Source: Deinococcus sedimenti
GTDB lineage: Bacteria > Deinococcota > Deinococci > Deinococcales > Deinococcaceae
Reading direction: 5' to 3'
Length of the DNA stretch: 64,000 bases
Assembly (NCBI RefSeq): GCF_014648135.1
Contig: NZ_BMQN01000011.1
Coordinates: 38,650 to 102,649 of the forward strand
This document shows, piece after piece, positions 15,924 to 25,016 of the stretch; positions within the stretch are counted from its first letter, which is position 1; every line of letters starts with the position of its first letter. Both the position numbers and the translations under genes were made by a program. Under the pieces are notes generated by a model. The model made no database searches, was not told where the DNA came from, and saw nothing but the letters and a program-made list of their open reading frames with translations.

Positions 15924-17677
15924 TGCGCACTCACGTCGATGCGGATGGCCAGCGGTTCTCCGGCTGCCAGCTGCCCCACAGACACAACCTGCGCTTTGGT
16001 ATCCGGCACGACGAACGCCTGGGCCAGGTTGCCTCCCAGCGCGAGCCAGAAGTTCTGCGGGCGCTCCTGTGTCGTCACCAGACCAGAGGAGGAGTACGTG
16101 GTCGTTTTGGCTGCCTGCGACTGCACGAAGCTCTGAACGGCGGTCAGAATTCCGTTCAGCGCGGTCCTGGCCGCGTTCGGCGATGCCGTCCGGGCGCGGC
16201 CGCCAATGCCAGGTCCGTCTGACGACTCCGCGTAAGCCGTGACGGGGACCTGCGTGCCGGTCTGCGTGAGTACCGTAGTAAAGCTGAGGAGAATCCGCCC
16301 GCGCTCGTCGAGTGTGGCCGTGCCACGCCACATGGCCCCGTCATTCGAACGCGCCCAGACGGGATGTGTGACGCCGGGATACACAGCGACCGGCGTCGTC
16401 AAGGTCGCCTGCACCACGCTCCCCGGCAGCGCCACACTGCGGGCGTCGCCAGACGCCTGAGGTGCTGCGGAAGGCGTAGGGGCGGGTGAAGACGCAGGGG
16501 TTGCCGGGGTGGGTGCTTCGGCCTGCGCGGTGCGCGCCGAGCTCGTGGACACGAAGCCGCCTGTGGTGGCGGTCTGTGAAGCAGCCGTGCTGGCGCTGAC
16601 CAGGGCACCAGACTGCGCGGGCGTAGCAGCAGCACTGGAAACGAGACCGCCCGTCGAGCTGGCAGATGGCCGCTCCGTAGCCGCGCGAGACACCAGTCCG
16701 GTCGCCTGGGGTGCAGCCGATGCCGCAGGCGTCGTGGAGGTCAAGGCCGCACGCGGCGCCGCTGGCGCAGGCGTCGTCGCCACGACCGCGGGACGAGTCT
16801 CCGGCTGGCTGGCTGCTCCTGCAGGTTGCTGCGAGATCAGGGCCTGTCGTTCGGCGGGTGCCGCAGCCGCAGCAGGGGTCGTACCGGTGAAGGCCGGCGT
16901 AGGGGTGACCGTCACTGGCGTGGCCTTGGCCGTCACGGGCACGGGTGCCGCCGTGATCGGCTGTGGGGTCACAACTGAGCCCCCGTACGGATCAGGGAGG
17001 CGCGTCGACGTGACGGGCACCGGCGTAGGGGTGACGGGCGCCGAGGTGACCGGCATGGGCGTCACGTCCGGGTACGCACTCTGCACGGGCGTGACCGGCT
17101 CGACTGGCGCTGGAGCAGCAGGCGTAGGGGTGACGGGTGTGGGCGAGATGGGTTCCGGTGCAGCCACAGGTGTGCTGCTCGGCGTGATCGGCTCAACAGG
17201 TGTGGGGGTGTCCTGGGTGCTCTGCGGCAGGCTACTGGTCGGCGCGGCCGCGACCGTAGGGGTGACGGCCTCCGACACGGCTTCCTCGCTCTTGGGTGCT
17301 GCGGACTTTTTCTCCGGCATGACGGCCGTGATCAGCACGGCCGCCAGCAGCAGTCCCCCGGCGCCCACCGCGAACGTGGCCGGACGCACCCGCCCCTTCC
17401 CGCGCGCACTTTTCCCCTGAGCCCGCTGGAATTGAGTGGTCAGGACGGTCATGGCGTTGCCCTTCTGACTCGCCTTCCCGAACAGTTCACGGGCTTCCTC
17501 AGCCTGCTCGTCGATCACGGCCTCATTGATCCGCCGGGCGAGCGTGGCGTCCTGGGCGGACACCTGCCCGAGGAAGGTTGAGAAGTCGGGGCTCTCTGGC
17601 TCGACCAACGTCAGGTCGGGATCCAGAGCATGGAGTTGACGTTCGATCTCAGCGCGCTGATCAGCGTGGTATGGCAT
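15920..17677 (-). CDS. virB10: VirB10/TrbI-like secretion channel protein
   Basis: The 585-residue product has the VirB10 layout: a cytoplasmic N-terminus of about 105 residues, one membrane helix (GAGGLLLAAVLITAV), a very long Pro/Thr/Val linker (about 130-430), and a C-terminal beta domain starting SVALPGSVVQATLTTPVAVY with WRGTATLDERGRILLSF. VirB10 spans the envelope and links the inner-membrane ATPases to the outer ring. The linker contains four spaced LVS/FVS repeats (TGLVS, GGLVS, GALVS, GGFVS). The start is set by a class-1 promoter 29 nt upstream. Confidence 0.75.
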   Translation of the reverse strand: MPYHADQRAEIERQLHALDPDLTLVEPESPDFSTFLGQVSAQDATLARRINEAVIDEQAEEARELFGKASQKGNAMTVLTTQFQRAQGKSARGKGRVRPATFAVGAGGLLLAAVLITAVMPEKKSAAPKSEEAVSEAVTPTVAAAPTSSLPQSTQDTPTPVEPITPSSTPVAAPEPISPTPVTPTPAAPAPVEPVTPVQSAYPDVTPMPVTSAPVTPTPVPVTSTRLPDPYGGSVVTPQPITAAPVPVTAKATPVTVTPTPAFTGTTPAAAAAPAERQALISQQPAGAASQPETRPAVVATTPAPAAPRAALTSTTPAASAAPQATGLVSRAATERPSASSTGGLVSSAAATPAQSGALVSASTAASQTATTGGFVSTSSARTAQAEAPTPATPASSPAPTPSAAPQASGDARSVALPGSVVQATLTTPVAVYPGVTHPVWARSNDGAMWRGTATLDERGRILLSFTTVLTQTGTQVPVTAYAESSDGPGIGGRARTASPNAARTALNGILTAVQSFVQSQAAKTTTYSSSGLVTTQERPQNFWLALGGNLAQAFVVPDTKAQVVSVGQLAAGEPLAIRIDVSAQ

Positions 17678-17683
17678 GCCGTT

Positions 17684-17706
17684 AGCGTGCCTGTCCTCGG
17701 GGTGAC
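17684..17706 (-). promoter_or_regulatory. Class-1 promoter: GTCACCCC-N9-CACGCT
   Basis: On the - strand, GTCACCCC begins at 17706 and CACGCT spans 17689-17684, 6 nt before ATG 17677. Confidence 0.55.
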
Positions 17707-17777
17707 GACACGCGCCCTGAAGTCTGCACGCGCATCCGGAATACACCCGACGGGGGGGTGCTTCCCTCGCGCGGGCG

Positions 17778-17800
17778 GTCACCCCTACGTCCCTCACGGT
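17778..17800 (+). promoter_or_regulatory. Class-1 promoter: GTCACCCC-N9-CACGGT
   Basis: It drives the VirB2-VirB11 operon, divergent from virB10. CACGGT at 17795-17800 is 5 nt before ATG 17806 of a leader mini-ORF. Confidence 0.55.
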
Positions 17801-17805
17801 GCGGG

Positions 17806-17823
17806 ATGGAGGTCCACCCATGA
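17806..17823 (+). CDS. Leader mini-ORF MEVHP, overlaps pilin start
   Basis: ATG 17806 opens a five-codon ORF whose stop overlaps the pilin start (ATGA at 17820). Its second codon region supplies GGAGG, the ribosome site for the pilin. This suggests leaderless initiation followed by coupled re-initiation. Confidence 0.35.
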   Translation: MEVHP

Positions 17824-18176
17824 ACACTCAGAACCCTGTCCGCCCCGTTTCCGCCCTGCACGCCGTGAACGCCCTGTACCTGCGCCTCGTGGTCCTGCTC
17901 ACGCTGGCCTTCTCGTCCAGCAGCTTCGCACAGGCGACCCCCGAAGCCTTCCAGAAGAACATGGACGCCAAAGCCGGGGTGTTCTGCAAGTACGTGAACA
18001 TCCTCCCCCAGAGCAAGTGGGTCACGCTGGGCGCGCTTGTGTTCTTCATCATCGGCGCCGTCCTGATGATCTTCGGCGGACGCGGCGGCAACGTCTACCT
18101 GATGCGCGGCATCGGCGCTGTCGTGATCATCCCCGCCCTGATCTCGCTGGGCTCCTCGTTCGGCATCGTCTGCTGA
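17820..18176 (+). CDS. virB2: VirB2-like pilin
   Basis: The 118-residue product has a long signal peptide (VVLLTLAFSSSSFAQA, cleavage near residue 40), then a short Cys-containing region and two hydrophobic helices (WVTLGALVFFIIGAVLMIFGG and GIGAVVIIPALISLG) separated by a small charged loop. This is the VirB2/TrbC pilin plan. It should polymerise into the transfer pilus. First gene of the VirB2-B3-B4 run; GGAGG lies within the overlapping leader ORF. Confidence 0.7.
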   Translation: MNTQNPVRPVSALHAVNALYLRLVVLLTLAFSSSSFAQATPEAFQKNMDAKAGVFCKYVNILPQSKWVTLGALVFFIIGAVLMIFGGRGGNVYLMRGIGAVVIIPALISLGSSFGIVC

Positions 18177-18186
18177 CGGATTACCC

Positions 18187-18510
18187 ATGGACGACATGCC
18201 GTTCCCACAGTACCGAAAGGGGGTGCCGAAAGCTGGCCTGGACGAGGTGGCGCATTTTATGCTCGCCGTCGTCCTGGCCGTCTTCCCCTACTTCTTCATG
18301 CAGCTCGCCCTGGGGGACTGGGGGTTTGCCCCAGTCGTCTCGGGCGCCGTCGCGTGGGCGTCCTTCCGGTTCATGGCGGTGCCGATCGTCCGGTACGTCT
18401 TCCAGCAACTGCCCCCCATGTTCCTCGAGCACTACGTCGCCACCGTCTTCTTCCGGGGCGGCCTCGCCACCCGTCCGGACCCGGAACCCATTCCCTTCAA
18501 GGTGGACTGA
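18187..18510 (+). CDS. virB3: VirB3-like inner-membrane protein
   Basis: The 107-residue product has a membrane hairpin (about residues 22-60, FMLAVVLAVFPYFFMQLAL and FAPVVSGAVAWASFRF) and a basic/proline-rich end. Small size, topology and position between the VirB2-like gene and virB4 identify it; sequence similarity to VirB3 is weak. The stop is directly followed by the virB4 start. Confidence 0.65.
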   Translation: MDDMPFPQYRKGVPKAGLDEVAHFMLAVVLAVFPYFFMQLALGDWGFAPVVSGAVAWASFRFMAVPIVRYVFQQLPPMFLEHYVATVFFRGGLATRPDPEPIPFKVD

Positions 18511-21099
18511 ATGCCCTACCACGACGTCGGCAACGCCCTCAAAGTGGCGGAGAATCAAAGCAACCTCACCCAGCAATTGACGTACCACGGCCTTGAAAAC
18601 GGCACGGTCTTCACGCTCGACAACCAGATGACGTTCGGGCTGAACGTCGATCTCGTGTCCGCGGCCCGGGCCACGCCGGACATCCGGGTGTCCAACCGCG
18701 ACCGGATCATGGCCGCGATTCAAGGGGCGCTGCCCGCCGGCGCTGTGGTGCGCTTCTACCTGGACAACCGCCCGGCCACCCGGACGGCCCTCGCACAACT
18801 CGCGCCCATCGAACGGGATGGCAGCGCCGTCGAGCGAATGCTCCAGGCAAATCACGCGGTCCTCGAACGCATGCGGCGGAGCCACTGGGTGAGCGACAGC
18901 TCCGCGTACTTCACGGTGACCCTCACCGTACCGGGACGCCCGAAGAAAACGCCGTACAAGAACGTCAACCTACAAGCCCTGGTCTCCAAAGCCGCCACGC
19001 TCCAGAGTCGCCTCGCGCGGCAGCTCACCCTCAGCGGTATGCGCACGAGCCCCATGACCAATGACGAGGTCTGGGCGCGCATCCTCGATTACTTCAACCC
19101 CGACATGGCGAGCGCGGAAAAGCCAGCCTATCAACGAGACCTCGACGCCGGTGATCTGGCCGCCTACCGCGTCGGCCAGAAACTGAAAAACGCACCCAAG
19201 GCAACGCGCCCATACGTGGCGACCATGCGCGCTCAGGTCGCGTGCAGTGGCATCGATCTGGACCACGACGCCTGCTTCACCGTGGGCCACACCCGGGTGG
19301 GCATCGTGTCGTTCCTCAAGCCGAGCCGGGGCACGCACGTCGGCGCCACCGAGGAGATCATCCAGGCCCTCGGGGGGACGCACTCCACCTTCATGGTGGA
19401 GTACCTCGTCGTGGACGCCCCGAAAATCCGCGCGCAGATCAACGAGTCCCTGGATAAGCAGGAAACCGCCGCCAGTGATCCGTCCATGAAAGCCGGGCGT
19501 GAAGTCTACACACGCATCGCAGAAGGGACGGCCCTGGTGCAGGCCCTGGAGATGGGGCAGGTCCTCACGGAAATGAGCATGCACGCCATCATCTTCGCCC
19601 GCTCCCAGGAAGAACTGGACGACCGTCGCGAACGAACGCTCGCGGCCTTCAGTTCGGTCGGGGGCAGCATGCCCCGCGTCGCGTCCCATGCCGACGCCAT
19701 TCACCTGTACCTGCAGAACGCGCCCTTCAGCGGGAAACGCAGCGCGTATCAGGTCGCGGCCTACTACCGCAACGCAGTCGACTGCATGCCTCAGGCTGGC
19801 CCCTGGGCAGGGACGCCCGAGGGCGTCCTGCCACTCCGCGGGCGACGGGGAAACGTCTTCTCGATCTCGCCGGTCGCGCCGGGCATCCGCAACGCGGGCG
19901 TGGTCGTGGCAGGCAGCGCCGGGGGGGGGAAAAGCGTCTTCATCAGCATGCTCGCCGCTGGACTCGTCCACCGGCATCAGGCGTCCCTCACGGTCGTGGA
20001 TCCCAAGCGCGACTACCTGGCGCTCTTCACGGCACTGGGCGCGGCGGACGCCATCGTGAGCATCCGGCCGAACGCCCGGCTCCCCTCCGGGGAACGGGTC
20101 CGGATCAACCCGTTCGACCTGCCTCAAGCGGACGATACCGTCACCGCCACGAAAATCTCCTCCATCCTGGAGTTGATGCGCGCCCTGCGCATCAATGACC
20201 TGAGCGGCCGGCGCGTGAGCATCCTGCATGAGGCCATCCAGGTGTTCTACCGGCGGTTCTCCCGGCCCGTAGACCGGGGCGGTGAGGTCGTGGACCGGTA
20301 CACGGGCGAGGGCACCCTCACGGACTTCGCCGATATCATTTCCCGCCTGAACATCGTGGGCGACAAACCCGTCCTGGCTGACCCTGAACTCCGCCGCGAG
20401 GTCAGCGACGTCGCCAATGAACTGCGGGCGTACACCGCTGAAACCCCGATCGGCACCCTGCTGGACGGCCCGACCACGGTGAACGTTCACTCCAGGTACC
20501 TGTACCTCGACATCAGCGGCATGATCGATCACCCCCAGCTGCTGGCGATTGGCACACTCCTCACCAACGAACTCGTGTGGAACCGGAGCATGACCATGGA
20601 GGGCCGCAAAGTCATCGTGATGGAAGAGGCCGGCGTGGCGAAAAACCTGCCTGGCCTCGTCGAACTGACCAACCGCCTGTACAAGACCGGCCGTTCCCTG
20701 GGCGTCATTCCCATCCTCGCCATGCAGGAAATTGAGGACGCCCTGGCCTACAAGGGCGTGATCAACAACGCCAACACCCGCATCCTGCTCGAAAGCAAAC
20801 CGTCCGAGCGCGCGCAGATTGCCGACATCTTCGACCTGAATGCCTCCATGCGTGGCCTGCACGCCTCTCTGGGCGGCGAAGCGAACCGGTTCCGCGAGGT
20901 CCTGATCCTCCAGAACGGCGGGAACGGTCAGCTGGACGGCGACGTCGGCCAGTTGTGGCTGTCCCGCGAGGCGTACTGGATGAGCACCAGCGTCAAGGAG
21001 GAAGCCGACTACCGCGCCCACGTGGCGACGGAACTCTACGCCGGGGATGAAGCCCGGGCTGCCATACACATCGCGCAGGAGGAGCAGCATGCCGCATAG
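18511..21099 (+). CDS. virB4: VirB4 conjugation ATPase
   Basis: The 862-residue product has the VirB4/TrbE/TraC size and layout. An N-terminal CagE/VirB4 region runs to about 430 and contains a dimerisation-type stretch with LEMGQVLTEMSMHAIIFA. The ATPase domain has Walker A GSAGGGKS at 468-475 and Walker B KVIVMEEAG at about 700-708, followed by TGRSLGVIPILAMQEIED. It energises pilus assembly and substrate transfer at the inner membrane. It overlaps the next gene by 11 nt. Confidence 0.92.
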   Translation: MPYHDVGNALKVAENQSNLTQQLTYHGLENGTVFTLDNQMTFGLNVDLVSAARATPDIRVSNRDRIMAAIQGALPAGAVVRFYLDNRPATRTALAQLAPIERDGSAVERMLQANHAVLERMRRSHWVSDSSAYFTVTLTVPGRPKKTPYKNVNLQALVSKAATLQSRLARQLTLSGMRTSPMTNDEVWARILDYFNPDMASAEKPAYQRDLDAGDLAAYRVGQKLKNAPKATRPYVATMRAQVACSGIDLDHDACFTVGHTRVGIVSFLKPSRGTHVGATEEIIQALGGTHSTFMVEYLVVDAPKIRAQINESLDKQETAASDPSMKAGREVYTRIAEGTALVQALEMGQVLTEMSMHAIIFARSQEELDDRRERTLAAFSSVGGSMPRVASHADAIHLYLQNAPFSGKRSAYQVAAYYRNAVDCMPQAGPWAGTPEGVLPLRGRRGNVFSISPVAPGIRNAGVVVAGSAGGGKSVFISMLAAGLVHRHQASLTVVDPKRDYLALFTALGAADAIVSIRPNARLPSGERVRINPFDLPQADDTVTATKISSILELMRALRINDLSGRRVSILHEAIQVFYRRFSRPVDRGGEVVDRYTGEGTLTDFADIISRLNIVGDKPVLADPELRREVSDVANELRAYTAETPIGTLLDGPTTVNVHSRYLYLDISGMIDHPQLLAIGTLLTNELVWNRSMTMEGRKVIVMEEAGVAKNLPGLVELTNRLYKTGRSLGVIPILAMQEIEDALAYKGVINNANTRILLESKPSERAQIADIFDLNASMRGLHASLGGEANRFREVLILQNGGNGQLDGDVGQLWLSREAYWMSTSVKEEADYRAHVATELYAGDEARAAIHIAQEEQHAA

Positions 21100-22165
21100 A
21101 TCCGCAGCGACCCGAACCCTGGTGCTCACGGCCTTCATGTCCAGCGCCGCGCTCGCGCAGGACGACCCGTTCGAACCCATCAATGGAGCACTGAACGGCG
21201 CCAACAACGTCATCATGACCGTCGACTCCACCATCGCCATGCTGTCCCGGGCCATCGATCTGCTCTCGATGGTGCCGGCCATCGGCCCGTTCGCGCAGAT
21301 GCTCAAACCCATCATCAACACCTACATGGACATCAAGACGACCATCATGCCCATCATTGAGGCCGGGAACCGCGGCATGGCGTACGTCAAGCAGATCAAC
21401 GACGCCCGGAACACCGTTCGGCAGATGTTCAGCAACAGCAACTTCTCCGACCGCGTGAACAGCATCAACAGCCTGGTCGGCCAGTTCGGCGGCCTGAGTT
21501 CACTGACCGGCGGCGCCCGAACCATTGACCCGAATGACCCCCGGGGCAGCGTCGCGCGCATCCTGTCGTCCGCGGACCGGCAGATCGCGGACGTTCGTTC
21601 GCAGATCAACCAGGCGCAGTCCCAGCGGGACATGCCGAGGTACCGCGCCCTCGTGCAGCGGGAGGAGGAACTGAAGGGCCTCCGGACTCGGATCCGGCAG
21701 GCGGGCGAAATGGCGGCCAGTCAGCGGGATTCAATGAAGCTCGTGACTCGCACCAGTCAGGTGGCCGCGGACGCCGCGCGCCGTGCGCCGGCGCAGGCCG
21801 CCCAGCTCCAGGCGACCCTGAGTGCCGAGGGCGCCCTGAAGATCCTGGGCACCATGGCCATCGAGCAACTGAACGTCAACGCGGGCGGCTTCGATGCCCT
21901 CAGTCAACAGCTCGCCACGATCAGTCAGAACCAGACCATCACCAATGAGCAGAACGACCAGCTGCTCAGCCACTTCCAGCAGCAGGAGCGGGAGCGGACC
22001 GCCCGCAACCGGCAGCTCATCGAGGAGACCACGCGCCGTCAGGAGGAAGAGTACAAGTCCATGATCAAACGCACGGACCTGCTCGCGGACAGCATCGGGC
22101 AGACGCTCCGCCCAAGTGATGAGCGGCGCAGTGACATCCGCAGCCTGATGGGCGGCAGCAAGTGA
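21089..22165 (+). CDS. VirB5/TrbJ-like secreted protein
   Basis: The 358-residue product has a signal peptide ending SSAALAQ (about residue 23), a hydrophobic amphipathic region (40-100), and long helices rich in Gln/Arg/Glu (150-350) typical of the coiled-coil VirB5/TrbJ pilus-tip proteins. It lies exactly where virB5 is expected, between virB4 and virB6. GGAGGAGC precedes ATG 21089. It is longer than usual VirB5 proteins, so the match is by architecture. Confidence 0.6.
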   Translation: MPHRSAATRTLVLTAFMSSAALAQDDPFEPINGALNGANNVIMTVDSTIAMLSRAIDLLSMVPAIGPFAQMLKPIINTYMDIKTTIMPIIEAGNRGMAYVKQINDARNTVRQMFSNSNFSDRVNSINSLVGQFGGLSSLTGGARTIDPNDPRGSVARILSSADRQIADVRSQINQAQSQRDMPRYRALVQREEELKGLRTRIRQAGEMAASQRDSMKLVTRTSQVAADAARRAPAQAAQLQATLSAEGALKILGTMAIEQLNVNAGGFDALSQQLATISQNQTITNEQNDQLLSHFQQQERERTARNRQLIEETTRRQEEEYKSMIKRTDLLADSIGQTLRPSDERRSDIRSLMGGSK

Positions 22166-24849
22166 ATCGTGCGCTGCCCCTGCTGGTCCTGCTCGCCGGG
22201 GTGGCGCACGCCGCAGGCACCCCCGTCGAGTGCCCGACCGCAGCCGTCGCGTCAACGTCCGACGTGACCCTCAGTGCCTTCCTGCCCAACGCGCCCTGCC
22301 TGTTCGCTCAGAACATTGACCTCTGGGCGCGGTGGGGCCTCTGGACTGGCATGGCGACCGTCGGCCTGACCCTGGCGGCCGCGTTCTTCTTCTGGAAGCT
22401 CTTCGCTGCGGTGCTCGGCGGGGCCCCGGAGAAGGCCCTGACCCCCTTCCTGATCGCCGCTGTCATTTTCTTGCTCGTGTCCCCCGCCCGGGAGGGCAAG
22501 GGCCTCCTGCCTGACATTCAGGCGAGCGCCATGGAAGGCTTCGTCAGCCTGTACAGCATCTCGGCAGCTGTAGGAACCCGTGCCATGACGGAAGGCCCGA
22601 CGAGCGTGCAGGAGCAAACGCGAACGTTAGGGAAGAACGTCGCCCTGCTCGTCGCGCGTGGCTCTCAAGCAGCGGAGATCCGCAAGCAGTTGGACGCGAT
22701 CAAGGCTGGAGAGATTTCGGGCGACCTGAAGGACCCCAACCTCGTGAACAGCCTGTACGCGCAGCAGCTGGAGAAGGATCAGTCCGGCATCAACCAGGCC
22801 TTCTCCGGGAACGGCTGGGTGTTCAACATTGGCTTCCTGCTGCTGTATGGATTGTTCGCCATTTTTGCCGGGATCATTTTCGCTGTAGGGTTCGGCCTGC
22901 AGCTGTCCCTGCTGCTCTTACCCATCGCCATTGCGTTCCTGGTGCTGGGTCGCTTCCAGCCCGCCGGTTACGTCGGTGCCTCGTACCTCGCGGCCATGTT
23001 GACGGCCGTGCTTATGCCCATCGGTGTGGCCAGCGTCACCACGGTGGGCCTGAGCATCCCCGCGGCTCGCCTGACGCCAACGGTGACCAAGATGAACAGC
23101 GAAGTCGCCGCCAACCTCCAGCGGTATCAACGGAGCATTGATCAGGGGTGTAGCTTCACGGAGATCGGGTGCCAGCTCAACGAACAGGTCATGCTCCCGA
23201 TTCAGTCCGACCTGAGCAGCCTCAAAGAGCTCTTCGGTCAGATGATCCTGATGGTGGCCGCATTGATCGTCGGCCTCTCGATTGCGGCGTCCGCGCTTCG
23301 CAGATTGCCGAGTAGCATTGCCGGCCTGGTTGGAATCTCCGGCGGTGGTGAATCCTCCGGGGTGGAAACCAGTGCCATCGGGAAGGTGGTGGGCGGCGCC
23401 GCGAAGATGATGGGCGCTGAAATGCTCATGAAAGCCGTGCAGGCCAAAGCCGTGGGCGGCATGCTCGGGAAAGGACGAGGTGGCGCCTCCTCCGGTGGGG
23501 AGAGTCCCGCAACGGGTGCGTCCAGTGGGACGGTCCATGCATCCGGAAGTGTCCCCCCGGAGAGCGTCACGGAAGGCGCTCAGGGCGCGGCCGCCACCCA
23601 TCCCAATGTCCCGCCCGAAACGGTCACGGCACCCAGCACGAGCACGCCGATTGGCGCGGGGTACGCGGCCTTCCGGAGTGCCCGCGAGAGTGGTCAGGGA
23701 CGCGCGGGCGCTGCGGTTGCGGGCGCGCGCGGTGTCGGCACGGCTGTGGGTGCACAGGCTCACGAATCCCTGAGCACGGGCGCCCAGGCTGTTCGCGCGT
23801 CCGCTGGTCAGGGCCTCCAGGCTGCTCGGGCGCAGGTTGCCGCGTCCGCCTGGGGTGGAACGGCCAACGCGCAGAAGGCTGGCCAGGCCTGGGAGGCCGG
23901 TGTCGCTGGACCTGCGCGGGCCGTGCGGAGTGACCTTCAGGCCATTCGCGAGGACGTTCAGGCGAGGCGCGGGCCGGACAGTACCAATCAGTTCGGGCCG
24001 CGCGACGCGGACGCGGCAGAACTGCACCCCCGGGTGACCGCTGCCGAGGCCGAAGCGACCGCGACGGCAGACCGGGCGGCAGCCATCCGGGGCGCGACCG
24101 CATACGCGGACGACGTTCGCCCCCCGAGCGGCCGGGCCATCAGTGCCATGCGGGCCCAGGGCGGCAGTGAAGGCTCTGCCCGCCCGGGACCCGCCATCGT
24201 GACCCCACGGCAGGCAACGCAAGACGGCCAATCACTTCGGGGAGAAGGAACGAACCTACCGGCGTACTCCGGAACGCCGAACCAGGCGCCCCCACCCGCT
24301 CCGAATCCGCTGGATGTGGAAGCGGAACGGAACCGGCAGCGGGCGGAGCAGGGTCCGAGACCCGCAGTGGTCCTGGGGGGCGTGCCGAGACGGGCCATGT
24401 CCGCGGCGTCCAGTGGCGGGCGTGCAATTCCGGGCGTGGATGTGAGTCCACTGGGCCCAAGTCCTGCCCCTGCGCCCGCACCGGCCCCTACGCCCACGCC
24501 CGCACGTGCGCCGTCCCGGAATGAGATCTCCCAGGCCCGGCTGGCCCATCGTGAATCTGCAGCGGCCAGTGCCCCGGCACCAGCGCCGACCGCATCACCT
24601 GCCCCAGCACCATCGGCCCCGACTGCTCCGGTGACCCCGACGCCGACCCCTGCACCTCGTCCAACTCCTGTCCCTGCACCAGCGCCGACGCCTGCACGTG
24701 CACCTGCACCGCAGTCCGCTGCAGTGACCCCGGCAAGCACCCCCACGCCACCAGCACCCGCGGCCACCCCCACCCCGGCACCCAAGGCCACGCCCGCCAG
24801 CGCCGGACAGACGAATCCGCCCTCGACGTCAGATCAGAAAGAGGAATGA
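22162..24849 (+). CDS. VirB6/TrbL-like polytopic membrane protein
   Basis: GTG 22162 overlaps the previous stop. The 895-residue product has a signal-like first helix, then about six membrane segments between residues 50 and 390 (for example GFLLLYGLFAIFAGIIFAVGF and AYLAAMLTAVLMP-type segments), followed by a 500-residue soluble tail. The tail changes from Gly/Ser/Ala-rich to nearly pure Pro/Ala/Thr repeats (PAPAPTPTPARAP style). VirB6/TrbL forms the inner-membrane pore. Extended tails are known in TrbL-like proteins. Confidence 0.7.
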   Translation: MNRALPLLVLLAGVAHAAGTPVECPTAAVASTSDVTLSAFLPNAPCLFAQNIDLWARWGLWTGMATVGLTLAAAFFFWKLFAAVLGGAPEKALTPFLIAAVIFLLVSPAREGKGLLPDIQASAMEGFVSLYSISAAVGTRAMTEGPTSVQEQTRTLGKNVALLVARGSQAAEIRKQLDAIKAGEISGDLKDPNLVNSLYAQQLEKDQSGINQAFSGNGWVFNIGFLLLYGLFAIFAGIIFAVGFGLQLSLLLLPIAIAFLVLGRFQPAGYVGASYLAAMLTAVLMPIGVASVTTVGLSIPAARLTPTVTKMNSEVAANLQRYQRSIDQGCSFTEIGCQLNEQVMLPIQSDLSSLKELFGQMILMVAALIVGLSIAASALRRLPSSIAGLVGISGGGESSGVETSAIGKVVGGAAKMMGAEMLMKAVQAKAVGGMLGKGRGGASSGGESPATGASSGTVHASGSVPPESVTEGAQGAAATHPNVPPETVTAPSTSTPIGAGYAAFRSARESGQGRAGAAVAGARGVGTAVGAQAHESLSTGAQAVRASAGQGLQAARAQVAASAWGGTANAQKAGQAWEAGVAGPARAVRSDLQAIREDVQARRGPDSTNQFGPRDADAAELHPRVTAAEAEATATADRAAAIRGATAYADDVRPPSGRAISAMRAQGGSEGSARPGPAIVTPRQATQDGQSLRGEGTNLPAYSGTPNQAPPPAPNPLDVEAERNRQRAEQGPRPAVVLGGVPRRAMSAASSGGRAIPGVDVSPLGPSPAPAPAPAPTPTPARAPSRNEISQARLAHRESAAASAPAPAPTASPAPAPSAPTAPVTPTPTPAPRPTPVPAPAPTPARAPAPQSAAVTPASTPTPPAPAATPTPAPKATPASAGQTNPPSTSDQKEE

Positions 24850-25016
24850 CCATGACGCACGCCCGTGAAACGGCGTGGAGAGTCCGGGGAGGCGCCGTTC
24901 GCGTCTCCCCCATCTTCACCCCCACAGCCCCCCCACCGCCCCGCATCACCCACCTCACCCCTCCCGTCAGCGTGGCAGCACCAGCCATCTGGCGGCGTCT
25001 CCGGAGCGCCCCGTGA
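24846..25016 (+). CDS. Small coupled ORF between virB6 and virD4
   Basis: ATG 24846 overlaps the virB6-like stop (ATGA) and its own TGA overlaps the virD4 start (GTGA at 25013). The 56-residue product starts MTMTHARETAWRVRGG, is Pro/Arg-rich and has no known family. Double stop-start overlap suggests it is translated, at least to couple virD4 to virB6. Confidence 0.45.
   Translation: MTMTHARETAWRVRGGAVRVSPIFTPTAPPPPRITHLTPPVSVAAPAIWRRLRSAP

Noticed and set aside
16909..17270. Four GTCACCCCTACG matches on the - strand inside virB10
   Set aside because: They encode the Val-Thr-Pro-Thr-Pro repeats of the linker, so codon repetition explains them. They are not followed by a start codon at 29 nt. 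They do warn that the bare octamer is not specific on its own.
16509..17420. 303-residue + strand ORF opposite virB10
   Set aside because: It is a Gly/Val/Thr repeat translation of the virB10 linker antisense strand; no start signal.
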